Shown here: in pieces, positions 1 to 8,976 of the stretch
Numbering within the stretch: position 1 is the first letter of the stretch
How the letters are laid out: each line of letters opens with the position of its first letter
DNA from: Gammaproteobacteria bacterium
GTDB taxonomy: Bacteria; Pseudomonadota; Gammaproteobacteria; JABDBA01
Assembly (NCBI GenBank): GCA_013288885.1
Contig: JABDBA010000005.1
Span: 43,351 to 107,350 of the forward strand
DNA length: 64,000 bases
Direction of reading: 5' to 3'
The notes under the pieces: model-generated
Databases searched by the model: none
The model's input: the letters and a program-made list of their open reading frames with translations, nothing else
What the model was told of the DNA's origin: nothing
Position numbers and translations under genes: made by a program

Positions 1-591
1 CGCCGCCATATTCAAGAGCGTGATGTAAAATTAGTTGCTGAAGTTTTGCTGACCTCGTTGAATTTAGAAATGGCGGTCACCGAACCGATGATTGCGTTTG
101 CCGAAAAATTAAAACCGCGCCATGTTTGTTTAGTGCCAGAAAAACGTGAAGAACTAACCACCGAAGGTGGTTTAGATGTAGTAGGGCAACGCGAACGAAT
201 TCATGAAGCCTGTGTGCGTTTGCAAAAAGTGGGTATTGAAGTTTCTTTGTTTATTGATCCTGATAAAAAACAATTAGAAGCGGCATTACATTGCCAAACC
301 CCCGCGATTGAAATTCACACCGGTCATTATGCCGATGCCAATGATCCTATTGTACGAGCCGCAGAGCTTAAACGCATTCAAGAAGCAGCGGTTTGGGCTA
401 ATGACAAAGGTTTTATTGTGAATGCAGGTCATGGTTTGAATTATCAGAATATTTTACCCATTGCTGCCATTCCTGAATTACGCGTATTAAATATCGGCCA
501 CGGCATTATTGCCCGCGCGGTGTTTAGCGGTCTTGGCGCGGCGGTGCGGGAAATGAAGCAGTTGATGCTTGCGGCGCGGTTGCAAGGCTAA
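1..591 (+). CDS. pdxJ: Pyridoxine 5'-phosphate synthase, 5' end cut by window
   Basis: PdxJ condenses 1-deoxyxylulose 5-phosphate with 3-amino-2-oxopropyl phosphate to make pyridoxine 5'-phosphate, the last step of DXP-dependent vitamin B6 synthesis in the cytosol. The frame is open from base 1 and gives 196 codons, against about 240 for the family, so only the N-terminus is missing. Recognisable family segments are PEKREELTTEGGLDV, EIHTGHYA, NAGHGLNYQN and LNIGHGIIARAVF at the C-terminal end of the TIM barrel. The internal TTG at 46 is not a real start because homology continues upstream of it. The last 68 bases are also read on the opposite strand by the next gene. Confidence 0.95.
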   Translation, partial: RRHIQERDVKLVAEVLLTSLNLEMAVTEPMIAFAEKLKPRHVCLVPEKREELTTEGGLDVVGQRERIHEACVRLQKVGIEVSLFIDPDKKQLEAALHCQTPAIEIHTGHYADANDPIVRAAELKRIQEAAVWANDKGFIVNAGHGLNYQNILPIAAIPELRVLNIGHGIIARAVFSGLGAAVREMKQLMLAARLQG

Positions 592-3500
592 GTGAAGTAC
601 CACTTTCACTTTTAATAGGGGAAGTAATGTTACCATCACCCAGGCCCCTATTTCTCATAATGGCGATTGCAGATGATGATGGGGACGATAAAACCAGCGA
701 CTGCCGACGAGAGGGGGAGGTGGCATGTGTTAGTGTTTCAATATCTTCATCTGAGAATAAATATAAATCACCGATAGTAATTGTGCCATCGCAAAAGTTA
801 CGAGTTGCACGCGATCGCCATTGTTCTGCAGATCTTTCATCTTTTACAACAGCCATAAAGCACCTATCGAATTCTATTTTAGAAAATCCTTTATGGGCTT
901 TTTGAGTTGTGTCGTTGCTGAACCTATAAAGCGTGAGGAATTCTATTACAGCTTTTCGTTTTTCTTTGGCTAAAAAGTCTATGCACACATCAATCAACTC
1001 ACTATTCGTGTCTTTTATCAGTGATACTCTTTGGGGATCAGCGCCTGCATCTAATAAAAGTTTGATTGTAGTCAGTATTTCATTGATGGGGCTATCTTTT
1101 AGGTGATGAATAGCAGTAGCAAGGGGGGTATATCCGGCAGCATTGCCAATATTCGGGTCGGCTCCGTCGGCTGCCAAAATTGTTATAGCGGCATAATTCC
1201 CACTACTGGCAGCCCAATGGAAAGCGCGATATCCTTCGTGAGCGCTATCTCCAATATCGATATCAAGAGGATTTTCCTGAAAAGTCTCGAATTTTATATA
1301 TCTAATGACCAAAAGAAGTCTTTCATTACCCTTTTTAACGCCTTCTTTTAGAAGTGTGTTGATAGATGACTTTTGATGCTGAGTGCTTAATTTTTCTACC
1401 TCTTCGTGAGGAATATGGGCGCCATTACTATAACACCTTGCTACTCGAAGTTGAGCTCTAATATCCCCTTGTTTTGCTTTTGAGAGTAAATTATCAAATT
1501 CATAGTTTATATCTTGTTTATTGCTAGTATTTAATGCCGCATCGTTACTGTCTTCAAATTCATTTTTTGTATCCAAATTACTTGATTGCGTATCATAGTC
1601 ACTCACATCGCCTGGATGATCTGAATTAGTATTTCCTGTAATGTCTGCGTCTGACCTTGCTAAAGCAGAAGGTGATGGCAGCATAATTATCGAGCCTGGT
1701 ATTGTGAAGTCAAAGCCAGCAATGGCATCAATCTGCTTTAAAAGATTAAAAAATTCAGGACTAAACTTATCTTCTTGTAGTTGCAGTTCAGCTATGCTTG
1801 CCCGCCAACATTTAAAGGAACCATGATTATCTACTTTTCCGTGTATTCTTAAAACCTGCAGTGCTCCGCCTAAAAGCATTACGGTATAAGCATCCTCATC
1901 CGAGATATGAGAAATTTCTGTTTTTAAACTATCTCTAGGCGTCGGTGGTTTACTATACTGTATAATATCGTCAAGTTTTTTATCCGTTTGATTTTTGCAC
2001 CAGTAGATCCCTTCTTTAAATTGTGTGGCGAGTTCTTGGTTGCTAAAAATATCTTTAATATGTAGCCACCCGCTTTTCTCGTCCCAAATACTTTTATAAG
2101 ACATCATTCCTTTTTTCCATCTTGTTAAAAAAACAACTCTCCTAATAATGTGACCGTCAGGGCCCTCAGGAACATTTAAAATCGGCTTAAGAAATTTTGC
2201 AATTATTGTTGTGATTTCATTCTTTCTATCTTTAGGTGTAAGCATAGGGGTGCTTGGCATTTTTTGGCTAGGACTGGTTAGATGATATCTAACAATTTGT
2301 GTCTTCGATTCTAGCGGCCAGGGGTGCATATCTTGAGCGTGTATAAGAGCGTCGCTAGGTGGTAACGCGTGTATGTCTCGTGGCCTAAGTGCTGATAATA
2401 ATCTTTGCTCTAGGTTATTAATAGTTTTATTATGGGTATATCCAATAATTCCAGCGTTTTCTAGATCTTGACCTAATTGATTTACCATTTTAATAAATCC
2501 AGCGCAATGCAATGCAATTTGTTGCAGTTTCCGTTGTTTCGCCTGGCATTTATTCCATTTTTCGAAATCACTTTTAATTTTAATCAAGTTATCATTTAGA
2601 TTATCAAGTTCTTTTTCAAATTTTGCATGTAAGCCTGTTCCTATATCGATTACACGCCTAAAATTATTGAGCCATATTTTATCTTCGGTTTTTTTCTTTT
2701 TATCAGGTAGCTTATCAACAGTTCGATATTTTTCATTACAAACTGTATAAACTGCTTCTTCTCGTTCCTTAATTCCTATTTGCAAAGAATGAAGCATTTT
2801 GATTAGCGCATCTAGGCCATTACCCAAAACATAAAAAACAAGTAAATTGCCACCTTCACCAGAAATTGTAAATGCAACATCAATGGCTTTTACTAAGCAG
2901 GCCAAGCTTTCCGTCAAGTATAAAAACTGGTAGAAATTACGTAATTGTGTTTGATCAGAACGAAAGCCGATATAAATACTATTCGTTTTATCTTTATCAA
3001 GCGGTTCTAGCCCCATCGCTTTGTAGGAATCATTTTCCTTGTAAAAAACTCTTGTCTCTGGTTCACTTGAGTTATCTTCTATTGCATCCAGTGTTGATAG
3101 GGAAGATGTGCTTTGTGTGATTGAGGCTTTTTCATCTTCACCACTAACACTTCTGTACTCTTTATCTAAAGCTAATTGTTCATAGATAGTTTTGCCGAAT
3201 GCTAATACATGTTGATCGAGTAACCCTGCTCCATAATTGGGTAATCCTCCCAATTCTGGGTTGCCAATTGTATCAGCACCTAAGGTTTCGGGTACTGGGT
3301 TTGCAGCAAGAAAAAACCCTGATAATTCAACGCTAAAATGACAGAGGTTACGTACCGAAGTAGCTAGACCCCTTAAATATTCGCGTGATGTTCTTTGTGA
3401 TTGAATAAGTGCAACAGTGGTTTTCATTTGATTAAATAAAATCCAAATCTTATGCACTACTTGCGGCATCGTAGGATCATTGGCGTCATATAACCAACCA

Positions 3501-4039
3501 CCGCGATGACCTTGCTGAAATATTTGTCTTTGCTGGACTAGCAAAATAAATTTAAGCCATTTTTGCAAATTATTAAATGCGCTAGGATGATCAATATCTA
3601 TTTTAGGTATTACAAAACAAAACCCCGCAAGCAAATGACAAAATTGCGCTTGTGGATCCCATGAGCTACCTTTTTCTATGAGGACTCTCTTTTTGCGTTT
3701 ATTCAAATAACTTAATACCATGGAAAATGCAGTTCTTGCTGGGCCGACAAGAATATTATCTCCAAATTCTTTTAGTGGATTGTTATCGAAATCGCTTTCA
3801 AGTAAAAGTCTGTCTACATTTGGAAATTTTCGTTTGGGTTTTTTAGTTGCAGTTGTTTCATCATCAAACTGTAGTTCGGGAGGCAATGGTATGGTGTCGC
3901 CAAAGACTTCACGCCATATTTTTCTTAAATCCAAAATAATTTGGCTTTCTTCGTCGGTATAAGAAGCATCAGTTAACCAAAGATACATCTTTTCGCATAC
4001 CAAATACACGACAGATGAAAAATCAGATATTCCCGGCAT
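524..4039 (-). CDS. Large ankyrin-repeat protein, putative secreted effector
   Basis: The protein has 1171 residues and no recognised enzymatic domain. The ATG at 4039 is preceded by a good AGGAG site. About residues 850-870 hold one Sel1-like helix pair (KAKQGDIRAQLRVARCYSNG). Residues of about 930-1010 contain two clear ankyrin repeats (AFHWAASSGNYAAITILAADGADPN, then GYTPLATAIHH with LLLDAGADP), followed by degenerate helical repeats. No signal peptide or membrane span is evident. The C-terminus is Ser/Pro-rich and its last 21 codons are antisense to the pdxJ 3' end. Size, ankyrins and a disordered tail resemble Legionellales type IV secretion substrates. That role is inference, and the rest of the protein is unrecognised. 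Confidence 0.85.
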   Translation of the reverse strand: MPGISDFSSVVYLVCEKMYLWLTDASYTDEESQIILDLRKIWREVFGDTIPLPPELQFDDETTATKKPKRKFPNVDRLLLESDFDNNPLKEFGDNILVGPARTAFSMVLSYLNKRKKRVLIEKGSSWDPQAQFCHLLAGFCFVIPKIDIDHPSAFNNLQKWLKFILLVQQRQIFQQGHRGGWLYDANDPTMPQVVHKIWILFNQMKTTVALIQSQRTSREYLRGLATSVRNLCHFSVELSGFFLAANPVPETLGADTIGNPELGGLPNYGAGLLDQHVLAFGKTIYEQLALDKEYRSVSGEDEKASITQSTSSLSTLDAIEDNSSEPETRVFYKENDSYKAMGLEPLDKDKTNSIYIGFRSDQTQLRNFYQFLYLTESLACLVKAIDVAFTISGEGGNLLVFYVLGNGLDALIKMLHSLQIGIKEREEAVYTVCNEKYRTVDKLPDKKKKTEDKIWLNNFRRVIDIGTGLHAKFEKELDNLNDNLIKIKSDFEKWNKCQAKQRKLQQIALHCAGFIKMVNQLGQDLENAGIIGYTHNKTINNLEQRLLSALRPRDIHALPPSDALIHAQDMHPWPLESKTQIVRYHLTSPSQKMPSTPMLTPKDRKNEITTIIAKFLKPILNVPEGPDGHIIRRVVFLTRWKKGMMSYKSIWDEKSGWLHIKDIFSNQELATQFKEGIYWCKNQTDKKLDDIIQYSKPPTPRDSLKTEISHISDEDAYTVMLLGGALQVLRIHGKVDNHGSFKCWRASIAELQLQEDKFSPEFFNLLKQIDAIAGFDFTIPGSIIMLPSPSALARSDADITGNTNSDHPGDVSDYDTQSSNLDTKNEFEDSNDAALNTSNKQDINYEFDNLLSKAKQGDIRAQLRVARCYSNGAHIPHEEVEKLSTQHQKSSINTLLKEGVKKGNERLLLVIRYIKFETFQENPLDIDIGDSAHEGYRAFHWAASSGNYAAITILAADGADPNIGNAAGYTPLATAIHHLKDSPINEILTTIKLLLDAGADPQRVSLIKDTNSELIDVCIDFLAKEKRKAVIEFLTLYRFSNDTTQKAHKGFSKIEFDRCFMAVVKDERSAEQWRSRATRNFCDGTITIGDLYLFSDEDIETLTHATSPSRRQSLVLSSPSSSAIAIMRNRGLGDGNITSPIKSESGTSLSLATAPQASTASFPAPPRQDR

Positions 4040-4285
4040 GATTATTCTCCTTTTTATTGAGAATTATCATTTATATCTAGTCTAAATTTATTTAATAGTC
4101 AATCGGCATATTGCTGATTTAAATAGCTGATAACTTGATATGATACAGCTCATGCGGCCAAAGATTAGGCTTCATGTTATGTTCGCGGATGATGGTATAA
4201 ATCTCAAAAATTTGTTAGACTGTTGACCGGAATCTTTCTTTTATGTATATTTTCATTATTAATATTATGTATCGAGGTTATCTTT

Positions 4286-4771
4286 ATGAAATTGTTCAAT
4301 AAACATATATTATTGGCTTCTTTAATTGCATTGACTGTGACAGGCTGTGCCCCTTCGTTATCGCCTGATACCTACACCACCAGTGGTGCTGGGCAAGTGA
4401 ATCGCGTCGTAGCAGGTACAGTGGTTAGCACGCGACCAGTCAAAGTTTCGGATGATTTTAATTCGGGTGATGGCGGCCTTACCGGTACGTTGGTGGGTGC
4501 AGGCGCAGGTGCGGTAGCTGGTTCTGCTTTAGGCGGTGGCCGTGGTAGCATATTGACGGGTATTGGTGGTGCTGTAGTCGGTGGTATCATCGGCAACCAA
4601 GTGCAAAAAAAATTGACCTCACAAAACGGCATTGAATATGTGATTAAAGCAAGAGATGGTTCTTTGTTGTCTATCGTACAAGGCAACAATCCGATCTTTA
4701 ACCCGGGTACGCATGTGTTAGTTGAATATGGCCGCAGAGCGCGGGTAATTCCTGATCCTTCTTATGGCTAG
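4286..4771 (+). CDS. SlyB-like glycine-zipper outer-membrane lipoprotein
   Basis: This 161-residue lipoprotein has a signal peptide ending in the lipobox LTVTGC with the lipidated Cys at residue 21. A Gly/Ala-rich glycine-zipper 2TM region follows at about residues 61-105 (TLVGAGAGAVAGSALGG, then GIGGAVVGGIIGNQV), typical of the SlyB/Pcp/17-kDa antigen family of outer-membrane lipoproteins. I start it at ATG 4286, since the upstream ATG at 4223 would put 21 extra hydrophobic residues before a normal lipoprotein signal. The C-terminal region (GIEYVIKARDG to VEYGRRARVIPD) matches the family's soluble domain. It overlaps the next gene by 8 bases, so the two are probably translated together. Confidence 0.88.
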   Translation: MKLFNKHILLASLIALTVTGCAPSLSPDTYTTSGAGQVNRVVAGTVVSTRPVKVSDDFNSGDGGLTGTLVGAGAGAVAGSALGGGRGSILTGIGGAVVGGIIGNQVQKKLTSQNGIEYVIKARDGSLLSIVQGNNPIFNPGTHVLVEYGRRARVIPDPSYG

Positions 4772-6098
4772 AGATATTGAATTGCGCACTTTTCAAGTTT
4801 TATTGGTTTTGTCTATTTGTTTTATCCTCGGTGGCTGTGCTACCGGGGATCTTCGCCCTGCATTATATAAATCTACCTCACAAGATGCGACGACTTATCT
4901 TAATCCCAACACACAAAACCAGCCGTTAATTTCAACGGTCGATCAAAATAAGTTAACGCAAAATTATTTCGAACATTATTTTTCACCATGGACAGGTAAA
5001 GCGCGCATTGCCGATGATGCAACTATTAAACAAGATGAAGTCGATAGAGTTGCGCAGTGGCAGAAAAACCCAGGTTGGGGGCATAACGAATTACGTTATA
5101 AGCAAGCGTGGCTTGATAACATAAAAGATAATATGGATTTAACGACCTACCCTAATCGCCGTATAAAAGCGATAGTTATTACACCAACCGATGTTCGCAG
5201 TCTGCCGACCAATGATCCTATATTTAGTAAAATTACTCATGCACCGAGCGGTTATCCATTTGATCGGGTGCAATCAGAAATTGCACCCGCTGGTTTGCCG
5301 GTTTTAATTTTACATGTTAGTAAAGATGGTGCCTGGAGTTTAATTGAGAGCAATAATGACATCGGTTGGGTGCGGAGTGAAACATTGGCAACAGTCGATG
5401 CCAATTTTATTCGTCATTGGAAAACTCGGCATTATGTGAGTGTGATAAATAATCAGATTTCTGTTTTTGCAAAAGATCGTACGCTGTTATTTACCACACG
5501 TGCGGGCAGTGTTTATCCGTTAGTGAATGCCAGCAAAGATTCTTATAAAGTTTTAGTTCCTATCAGCGTCGCACATCATAATGCAGCTATTAAAACAGCA
5601 ACTATTGCTAAAGCAGATGCGGTGGTCATGCCATTGCCCATAACGCCTTATAATGTGGCAGTATTGGCTAATCATTTTATGGGTTATCCCTATGGTTGGG
5701 GCGAGATGTACGGCTATCGTGATTGTTCTAGCACGATAATGGAATTATTTACTTCATTTGGTATTTGGTTACCACGCGATTCAGGTGATCAAGCACACAC
5801 TGGAAAATTTATTTCTTTAGCGCACTTACCCGACGACAAGAAATGGAAAATAATTCATGATCAAGGTGTGCCGTATTTAACATTGCTATGGCCACCAGGA
5901 CATATTGTTTTATATCTCGGCGAACAACATGGCAAACTTTATATTTTTCACACCACATGGAGTTTACATACTTGGTTTAATGGTCAAGCGATGTTGGCGC
6001 AAACGGTCATCACCCCAATCGATTTTGGCAAGCAATATATTAATATCCCTAAATCGTATATCGATCATATTCAAGGCATGACGATTTTGGGGGAGTAG
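4764..6098 (+). CDS. NlpC/P60 peptidoglycan endopeptidase lipoprotein with SH3 domains
   Basis: A 444-residue lipoprotein (lipobox ILGGC, Cys25) of the C40 NlpC/P60 peptidase family, which cuts peptide stems of peptidoglycan. An N-terminal stabilising region is followed by bacterial SH3-like segments at about residues 125-270 (PTDVRSLPTNDPIF, KDGAWSLIESNNDIGWV). The catalytic domain holds the nucleophile in YGYRDCSS (Cys321) and the His in PPGHIVLYLG (His380). The layout matches the SH3b1/NlpC lipoproteins of Gammaproteobacteria. It overlaps the SlyB-like gene by 8 bases, forming a two-gene envelope operon. Confidence 0.9.
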   Translation: MARDIELRTFQVLLVLSICFILGGCATGDLRPALYKSTSQDATTYLNPNTQNQPLISTVDQNKLTQNYFEHYFSPWTGKARIADDATIKQDEVDRVAQWQKNPGWGHNELRYKQAWLDNIKDNMDLTTYPNRRIKAIVITPTDVRSLPTNDPIFSKITHAPSGYPFDRVQSEIAPAGLPVLILHVSKDGAWSLIESNNDIGWVRSETLATVDANFIRHWKTRHYVSVINNQISVFAKDRTLLFTTRAGSVYPLVNASKDSYKVLVPISVAHHNAAIKTATIAKADAVVMPLPITPYNVAVLANHFMGYPYGWGEMYGYRDCSSTIMELFTSFGIWLPRDSGDQAHTGKFISLAHLPDDKKWKIIHDQGVPYLTLLWPPGHIVLYLGEQHGKLYIFHTTWSLHTWFNGQAMLAQTVITPIDFGKQYINIPKSYIDHIQGMTILGE

Positions 6099-6114
6099 TA
6101 TTTCCGAGCCCCTC

Positions 6115-6426
6115 CTAAGTACACCGCGTTGGCTTCGGCAAACCAGCAATTTTAGCCGCCTGCTTCATCAAACCACCCGGAAATAATTTGTGCAAGTAAA
6201 TACTATTACCTTTCGCGCTGCCCATCTTCACTGCCAACTCTTTTACTAAAATACGTGCCGTTGGCATCGTTTGATATTGCTGATAAAACTCCCGCAAAAA
6301 ATGAATCACTTGCCAGTGATCTTCGGTTAACATTAAGTTTTCCGCTGTAGCAATTGCCAGCGCTGCTGGCTCGCTCCAATCGTGCAGATTAACTAGATAA
6401 CCTTCTTTGTCGGTAGTAATAGGCAT
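6115..6426 (-). CDS. tusE: TusE/DsrC sulfur-carrier protein
   Basis: TusE takes persulfide sulfur from TusBCD and passes it to MnmA for 2-thiouridine formation at the wobble base of tRNA. The 103-residue protein carries the DsrC-family signature (KGNSIYLHKLFPGG, AAKIAGLPKP) and the reactive penultimate Cys102. It lacks several N-terminal residues found in E. coli TusE. An in-frame TGA lies two codons upstream of the ATG, so no longer form is possible. There is almost no Shine-Dalgarno spacing, while a TATAAT sits only 5 bases upstream, so the transcript may be leaderless. The partner genes tusBCD lie 4 kb away, next to yccA. Confidence 0.92.
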   Translation of the reverse strand: MPITTDKEGYLVNLHDWSEPAALAIATAENLMLTEDHWQVIHFLREFYQQYQTMPTARILVKELAVKMGSAKGNSIYLHKLFPGGLMKQAAKIAGLPKPTRCT

Positions 6427-6431
6427 GCCTC

Positions 6432-6459
6432 ATTATACAAGCTTAGGGCCTGTTTACAA
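6432..6459 (-). promoter_or_regulatory. Putative sigma70 promoter of tusE
   Basis: On the minus strand TTGTAA (6454-6459) and TATAAT (6432-6437) are separated by 16 bases. The -35 hexamer lies inside the left arm of the neighbouring 148-bp palindrome. The predicted start of transcription falls at or within a base or two of the tusE ATG, implying a leaderless mRNA. Confidence 0.45.
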
Positions 6460-6590
6460 TTCTACTATGCTGGCCATAAATCATTGATTTTCTGCGCTTC
6501 GTTGCTCACATACGACCAAGTATGCTCCGCTACGATGCTCGAAAATCAATGATTTCTGTCTCAGCCTAGCGAATTGTCAACAGGCCCTAA
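6443..6590. repeat. 148-bp imperfect palindrome (MITE-like)
   Basis: The outer 20 bases (TTAGGGCCTGTTTACAATTC, 6443-6462) are repeated inverted at 6571-6590 with one mismatch. A further inner arm AAATCATTGATTTTC (6478-6492) pairs with GAAAATCAATGATTT (6541-6555). The middle stays partly symmetrical around GACCAA near 6514-6519. The whole element could fold into one long hairpin. No transposase gene is present, so it resembles a non-autonomous palindromic element. Confidence 0.8.
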
Positions 6591-6668
6591 TATTTTTTTG
6601 TTACTAGTCGCTTTGATTTCCTTTTTATGGTCTATATTTATTAATAGGAAACCAACAAGGAGGTTACC

Positions 6669-7592
6669 ATGTGCAAATTATGGCTCAAGTATCTAATATC
6701 TACATTAGCATTATTCAGCGTTGTTTCATCTGCCCAAGCTTGGGATAAAGGCATTTACTTAACCCAATATGTGTTAGAAAAACCCAGTCGATTGGATTAT
6801 TTAATCTCCGAAGCCAAAGCTACAGGCATTAATACCTTTGTGATCGATCACGATTTTTATAGTAAACATTATGCCGCCGCCATCAGTAAAGTCAAAGCCG
6901 CCGGTATTAAGGATGTTGCCCGTATTGTGGTCTTTTCAGACGGTGGCAATGCCGAACAAATACATTCTCAAGCGCATTGGGAAGAGAAATTTCTATTAGC
7001 CGAAGATGCTATTAAAGCAGGTGCAGATGCTGTGCAGCTTGATTATATCCGTTATAGCTCTAAAGAACCGGCTAACCCACAACATGCTAAAGATGTATAT
7101 CAAGTCATTAAATGGTTTAAAGCAAAAATAAATGCTGAACATACACCGATGCAGATCGATATCTTTGGTGAGGTAAGTTATTACCCCTCCATGCATATTG
7201 GTCAAGATATTAATCTGTTTGCCGACAGCGTTGACGGTGTAAACCCCATGGTATACCCATCGCATTATTGGCCGTATCAAAAATATTCTGCTGAACCCTA
7301 TAAAACTATTAATAGTTCGTTAAATTCTTTAGAAGGAAAATTTAATGGTAATGCGCCATTTAAAGTGCACGCGTTCATCGAAGCGGCAAATTTTCATTAT
7401 CTTAAAAAGACTTCAAATGCCGAAAAACAAAGCTATTTATTACAAGAAATTCGTGCCGTGGAAAATGCCAAAGGCGTTTCTGGTTGGTACGTATGGAGCG
7501 GTAATAATGTTTATGAAAATTTATTCCAAGTATTAAAGAATAATAAGACCAGACCAGCTGATTTTTCCGACATTAAAACTGCACAAAATTAA
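6669..7592 (+). CDS. Secreted putative glycoside hydrolase (DUF4015-like TIM barrel)
   Basis: This 307-residue protein begins with a Sec signal peptide (cleavage near SSAQA-WDKG, about residue 24) and has a strong AGGAGG ribosome site 6 bases before its ATG. The mature part matches the GHL-type glycosidase-like family (DUF4015): GIYLTQY on the first strand, GINTFVIDHD, the acidic motif VQLDYIRY near residue 123, DGVNPMVYPSHY, and the last-strand motif GWYVWSGNNVY. These are the positions where catalytic or ligand-binding acids sit in related TIM-barrel glycosidases. The substrate is unknown. It is flanked by the 148-bp palindrome and by a convergent ankyrin gene. Confidence 0.75.
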   Translation: MCKLWLKYLISTLALFSVVSSAQAWDKGIYLTQYVLEKPSRLDYLISEAKATGINTFVIDHDFYSKHYAAAISKVKAAGIKDVARIVVFSDGGNAEQIHSQAHWEEKFLLAEDAIKAGADAVQLDYIRYSSKEPANPQHAKDVYQVIKWFKAKINAEHTPMQIDIFGEVSYYPSMHIGQDINLFADSVDGVNPMVYPSHYWPYQKYSAEPYKTINSSLNSLEGKFNGNAPFKVHAFIEAANFHYLKKTSNAEKQSYLLQEIRAVENAKGVSGWYVWSGNNVYENLFQVLKNNKTRPADFSDIKTAQN

Positions 7593-7597
7593 ATCGC

Positions 7598-8797
7598 TCA
7601 GGGCTGCAGACGAACTGGAGTAAATGCAGAAGTAGATACAGTTTGTAATGGTGGTGCAGGTGGCCGCACATAATCTTTTGCGGTTTTAGCCTGGGAATTT
7701 TTTTCTTCTGTAGCTTTAGATTGGGCGGCTGCAGCAACCGCAGGTTTGTTGGGTGTAGGAACAACAGATCTAAAAAAACTTTGTGCGGCACTGCCAGCCA
7801 CTTCGCCATACCTTCGTTTCCGCGACCCCTGGGCTGCTTTTTGAGAACTTGGATTATCAGTGGTTTGCTTGGCATCTGCTGTAGTTTCAGCCTTATCTTC
7901 TGAAGAATCACCTGCCAGCTTCGCAAAAAAAACTTCACATTGTTCGCGGACCTGCGTTAAGCAGGTTGCAATTTCTTTAGACGAGATCACTGCGCTTGAT
8001 AGTTTTTCATAATTAGAAGGAATGCTACAGAAGTCAAAAAATAAGATAATAGACTTCCATATTATTAATATTTCCTTTCTCGTGCTATCGCCCTTTTCAA
8101 AAAAGATACAAGATTCATAAAACCGGAAGAGAGCGGCAAAAAGAGTGCGGTCATTCGATTTGCGTAGGATACTTAATAAGTCTTCAAGGAAAAAATATCT
8201 AGCATTATCATCGGGATGGAAAAAATTTAGTAAGTTCTCACTGTCAAACCAATTTTCAGTTTTGTTAGTACGAGCAACTAGGATTAATAAATCACATAGG
8301 GTTTTTAAATAAGCCGCTTGTTGTGCTGGCGTTTTTAAGAGGGGTTTCATGTCCTTGTTGTACATGTAAACAATACACGCGAAAAGGCGTAAGCACCCCA
8401 CTTTACGATCGTTTTCGTCATTTTCGAGTGTGAGAAAATACGCGTTTAAATCTTTACATAATTTAAATAGTTCTTGATTTCGATTAAATTTTTCCTTAGG
8501 TTTCGTTTTTGCAACTAAATCCATTACCGCTTCAATCCAAGGACTAAACCAGTGGTGGAATATATCGCTTACTCCTTCCGGAATTTTAGTTGAGAAAGCT
8601 TGCGCAATGGATGCGCCATTACGATACAAAAGAAAAGCGGTTTCATATTGTTTAGTTTCTACCGCCAGAGTAAGAGCGGTTTTTCCATCGCCATTTCGCG
8701 CATTAATATCGATGGTTTTGTGTTTTCTAAGAAGCTCCGTGAGCTGGTTAGCGCTATTTTCTTCTTCTATTGCAGTATGAAAGATAGTATTCGGCAT
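7598..8797 (-). CDS. Ankyrin-containing protein, putative effector
   Basis: A 399-residue protein read from ATG 8797. A TTG at 8839 would add 14 residues, but the ATG is preceded by GGTGA and a promoter and is preferred. The N-terminus (FHTAIEEENSANQLTELLRKH, then GDGKTALTLAVETKQYETAFLLYRNGAS, to about residue 65) forms two ankyrin repeats. The middle is alpha-helical without recognised domains. The last 80 residues are rich in Ala, Lys, Ser and Pro (for example KPAVAAAAQSKATEEKNSQ) and look disordered. There is no signal peptide. The layout, a short ankyrin head with a disordered basic tail, recalls host-targeted proteins of Legionellales. That role is inferred. Confidence 0.78.
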   Translation of the reverse strand: MPNTIFHTAIEEENSANQLTELLRKHKTIDINARNGDGKTALTLAVETKQYETAFLLYRNGASIAQAFSTKIPEGVSDIFHHWFSPWIEAVMDLVAKTKPKEKFNRNQELFKLCKDLNAYFLTLENDENDRKVGCLRLFACIVYMYNKDMKPLLKTPAQQAAYLKTLCDLLILVARTNKTENWFDSENLLNFFHPDDNARYFFLEDLLSILRKSNDRTLFAALFRFYESCIFFEKGDSTRKEILIIWKSIILFFDFCSIPSNYEKLSSAVISSKEIATCLTQVREQCEVFFAKLAGDSSEDKAETTADAKQTTDNPSSQKAAQGSRKRRYGEVAGSAAQSFFRSVVPTPNKPAVAAAAQSKATEEKNSQAKTAKDYVRPPAPPLQTVSTSAFTPVRLQP

Positions 8798-8828
8798 TAT
8801 ATTCACCAAGGGTAAAGAGTAGATGGAG

Positions 8829-8857
8829 ATTATATCCAAACCAACACCTTAATGCAA
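8829..8857 (-). promoter_or_regulatory. Putative sigma70 promoter of the ankyrin gene
   Basis: On the minus strand TTGCAT (8852-8857) and a perfect TATAAT (8829-8834) are separated by 17 bases, about 32 bases before the ATG at 8797. Confidence 0.5.
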
Positions 8858-8872
8858 GATTGAGGAATTTGG

Positions 8873-8900
8873 GGTCACATCTGGAAATCCAGATGTGACC
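8873..8900. repeat. Perfect 12-bp inverted repeat with 4-base loop
   Basis: GGTCACATCTGG (8873-8884) and CCAGATGTGACC (8889-8900) are exact inverted copies around AAAT. It lies between two divergent genes, just beyond the -35 of the minus-strand gene. There is no T tract, so an operator is more likely than a terminator. Confidence 0.6.
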
Positions 8901-8921
8901 ACTATGGGCATTTACATAAAG

Positions 8922-8972
8922 TATGTTACATGTTAGCATTACATATAATACGTAATAACAATATGTAACATA
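8922..8972. promoter_or_regulatory. Inverted-repeat operator candidate before the ATPase gene
   Basis: TATGTTACAT (8922-8931) and ATGTAACATA (8963-8972) are perfect inverted copies 31 bases apart. The downstream copy ends 4 bases before the ATG at 8977 and so covers the ribosome-binding region. Binding of a dimeric regulator, or mRNA pairing, would block expression of the ATPase gene. Confidence 0.45.
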
Positions 8973-8976
8973 AGGT

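Noticed and set aside
4081..4140. TTAAAT-rich tract upstream of the 1171-aa gene as a PmrA box
   Set aside because: The half-sites have a 10-bp rather than 11-bp period and do not fit YTTAAK; it is simply AT-rich.
8848..8864. Degenerate PmrA-like box (CTCAAT-N5-ATTAAG on the minus strand) before the second ankyrin gene
   Set aside because: Two defined positions mismatch, and the nearest good -10 (TATAAT) is 13 bases away rather than 10; an ordinary sigma70 promoter explains it better.
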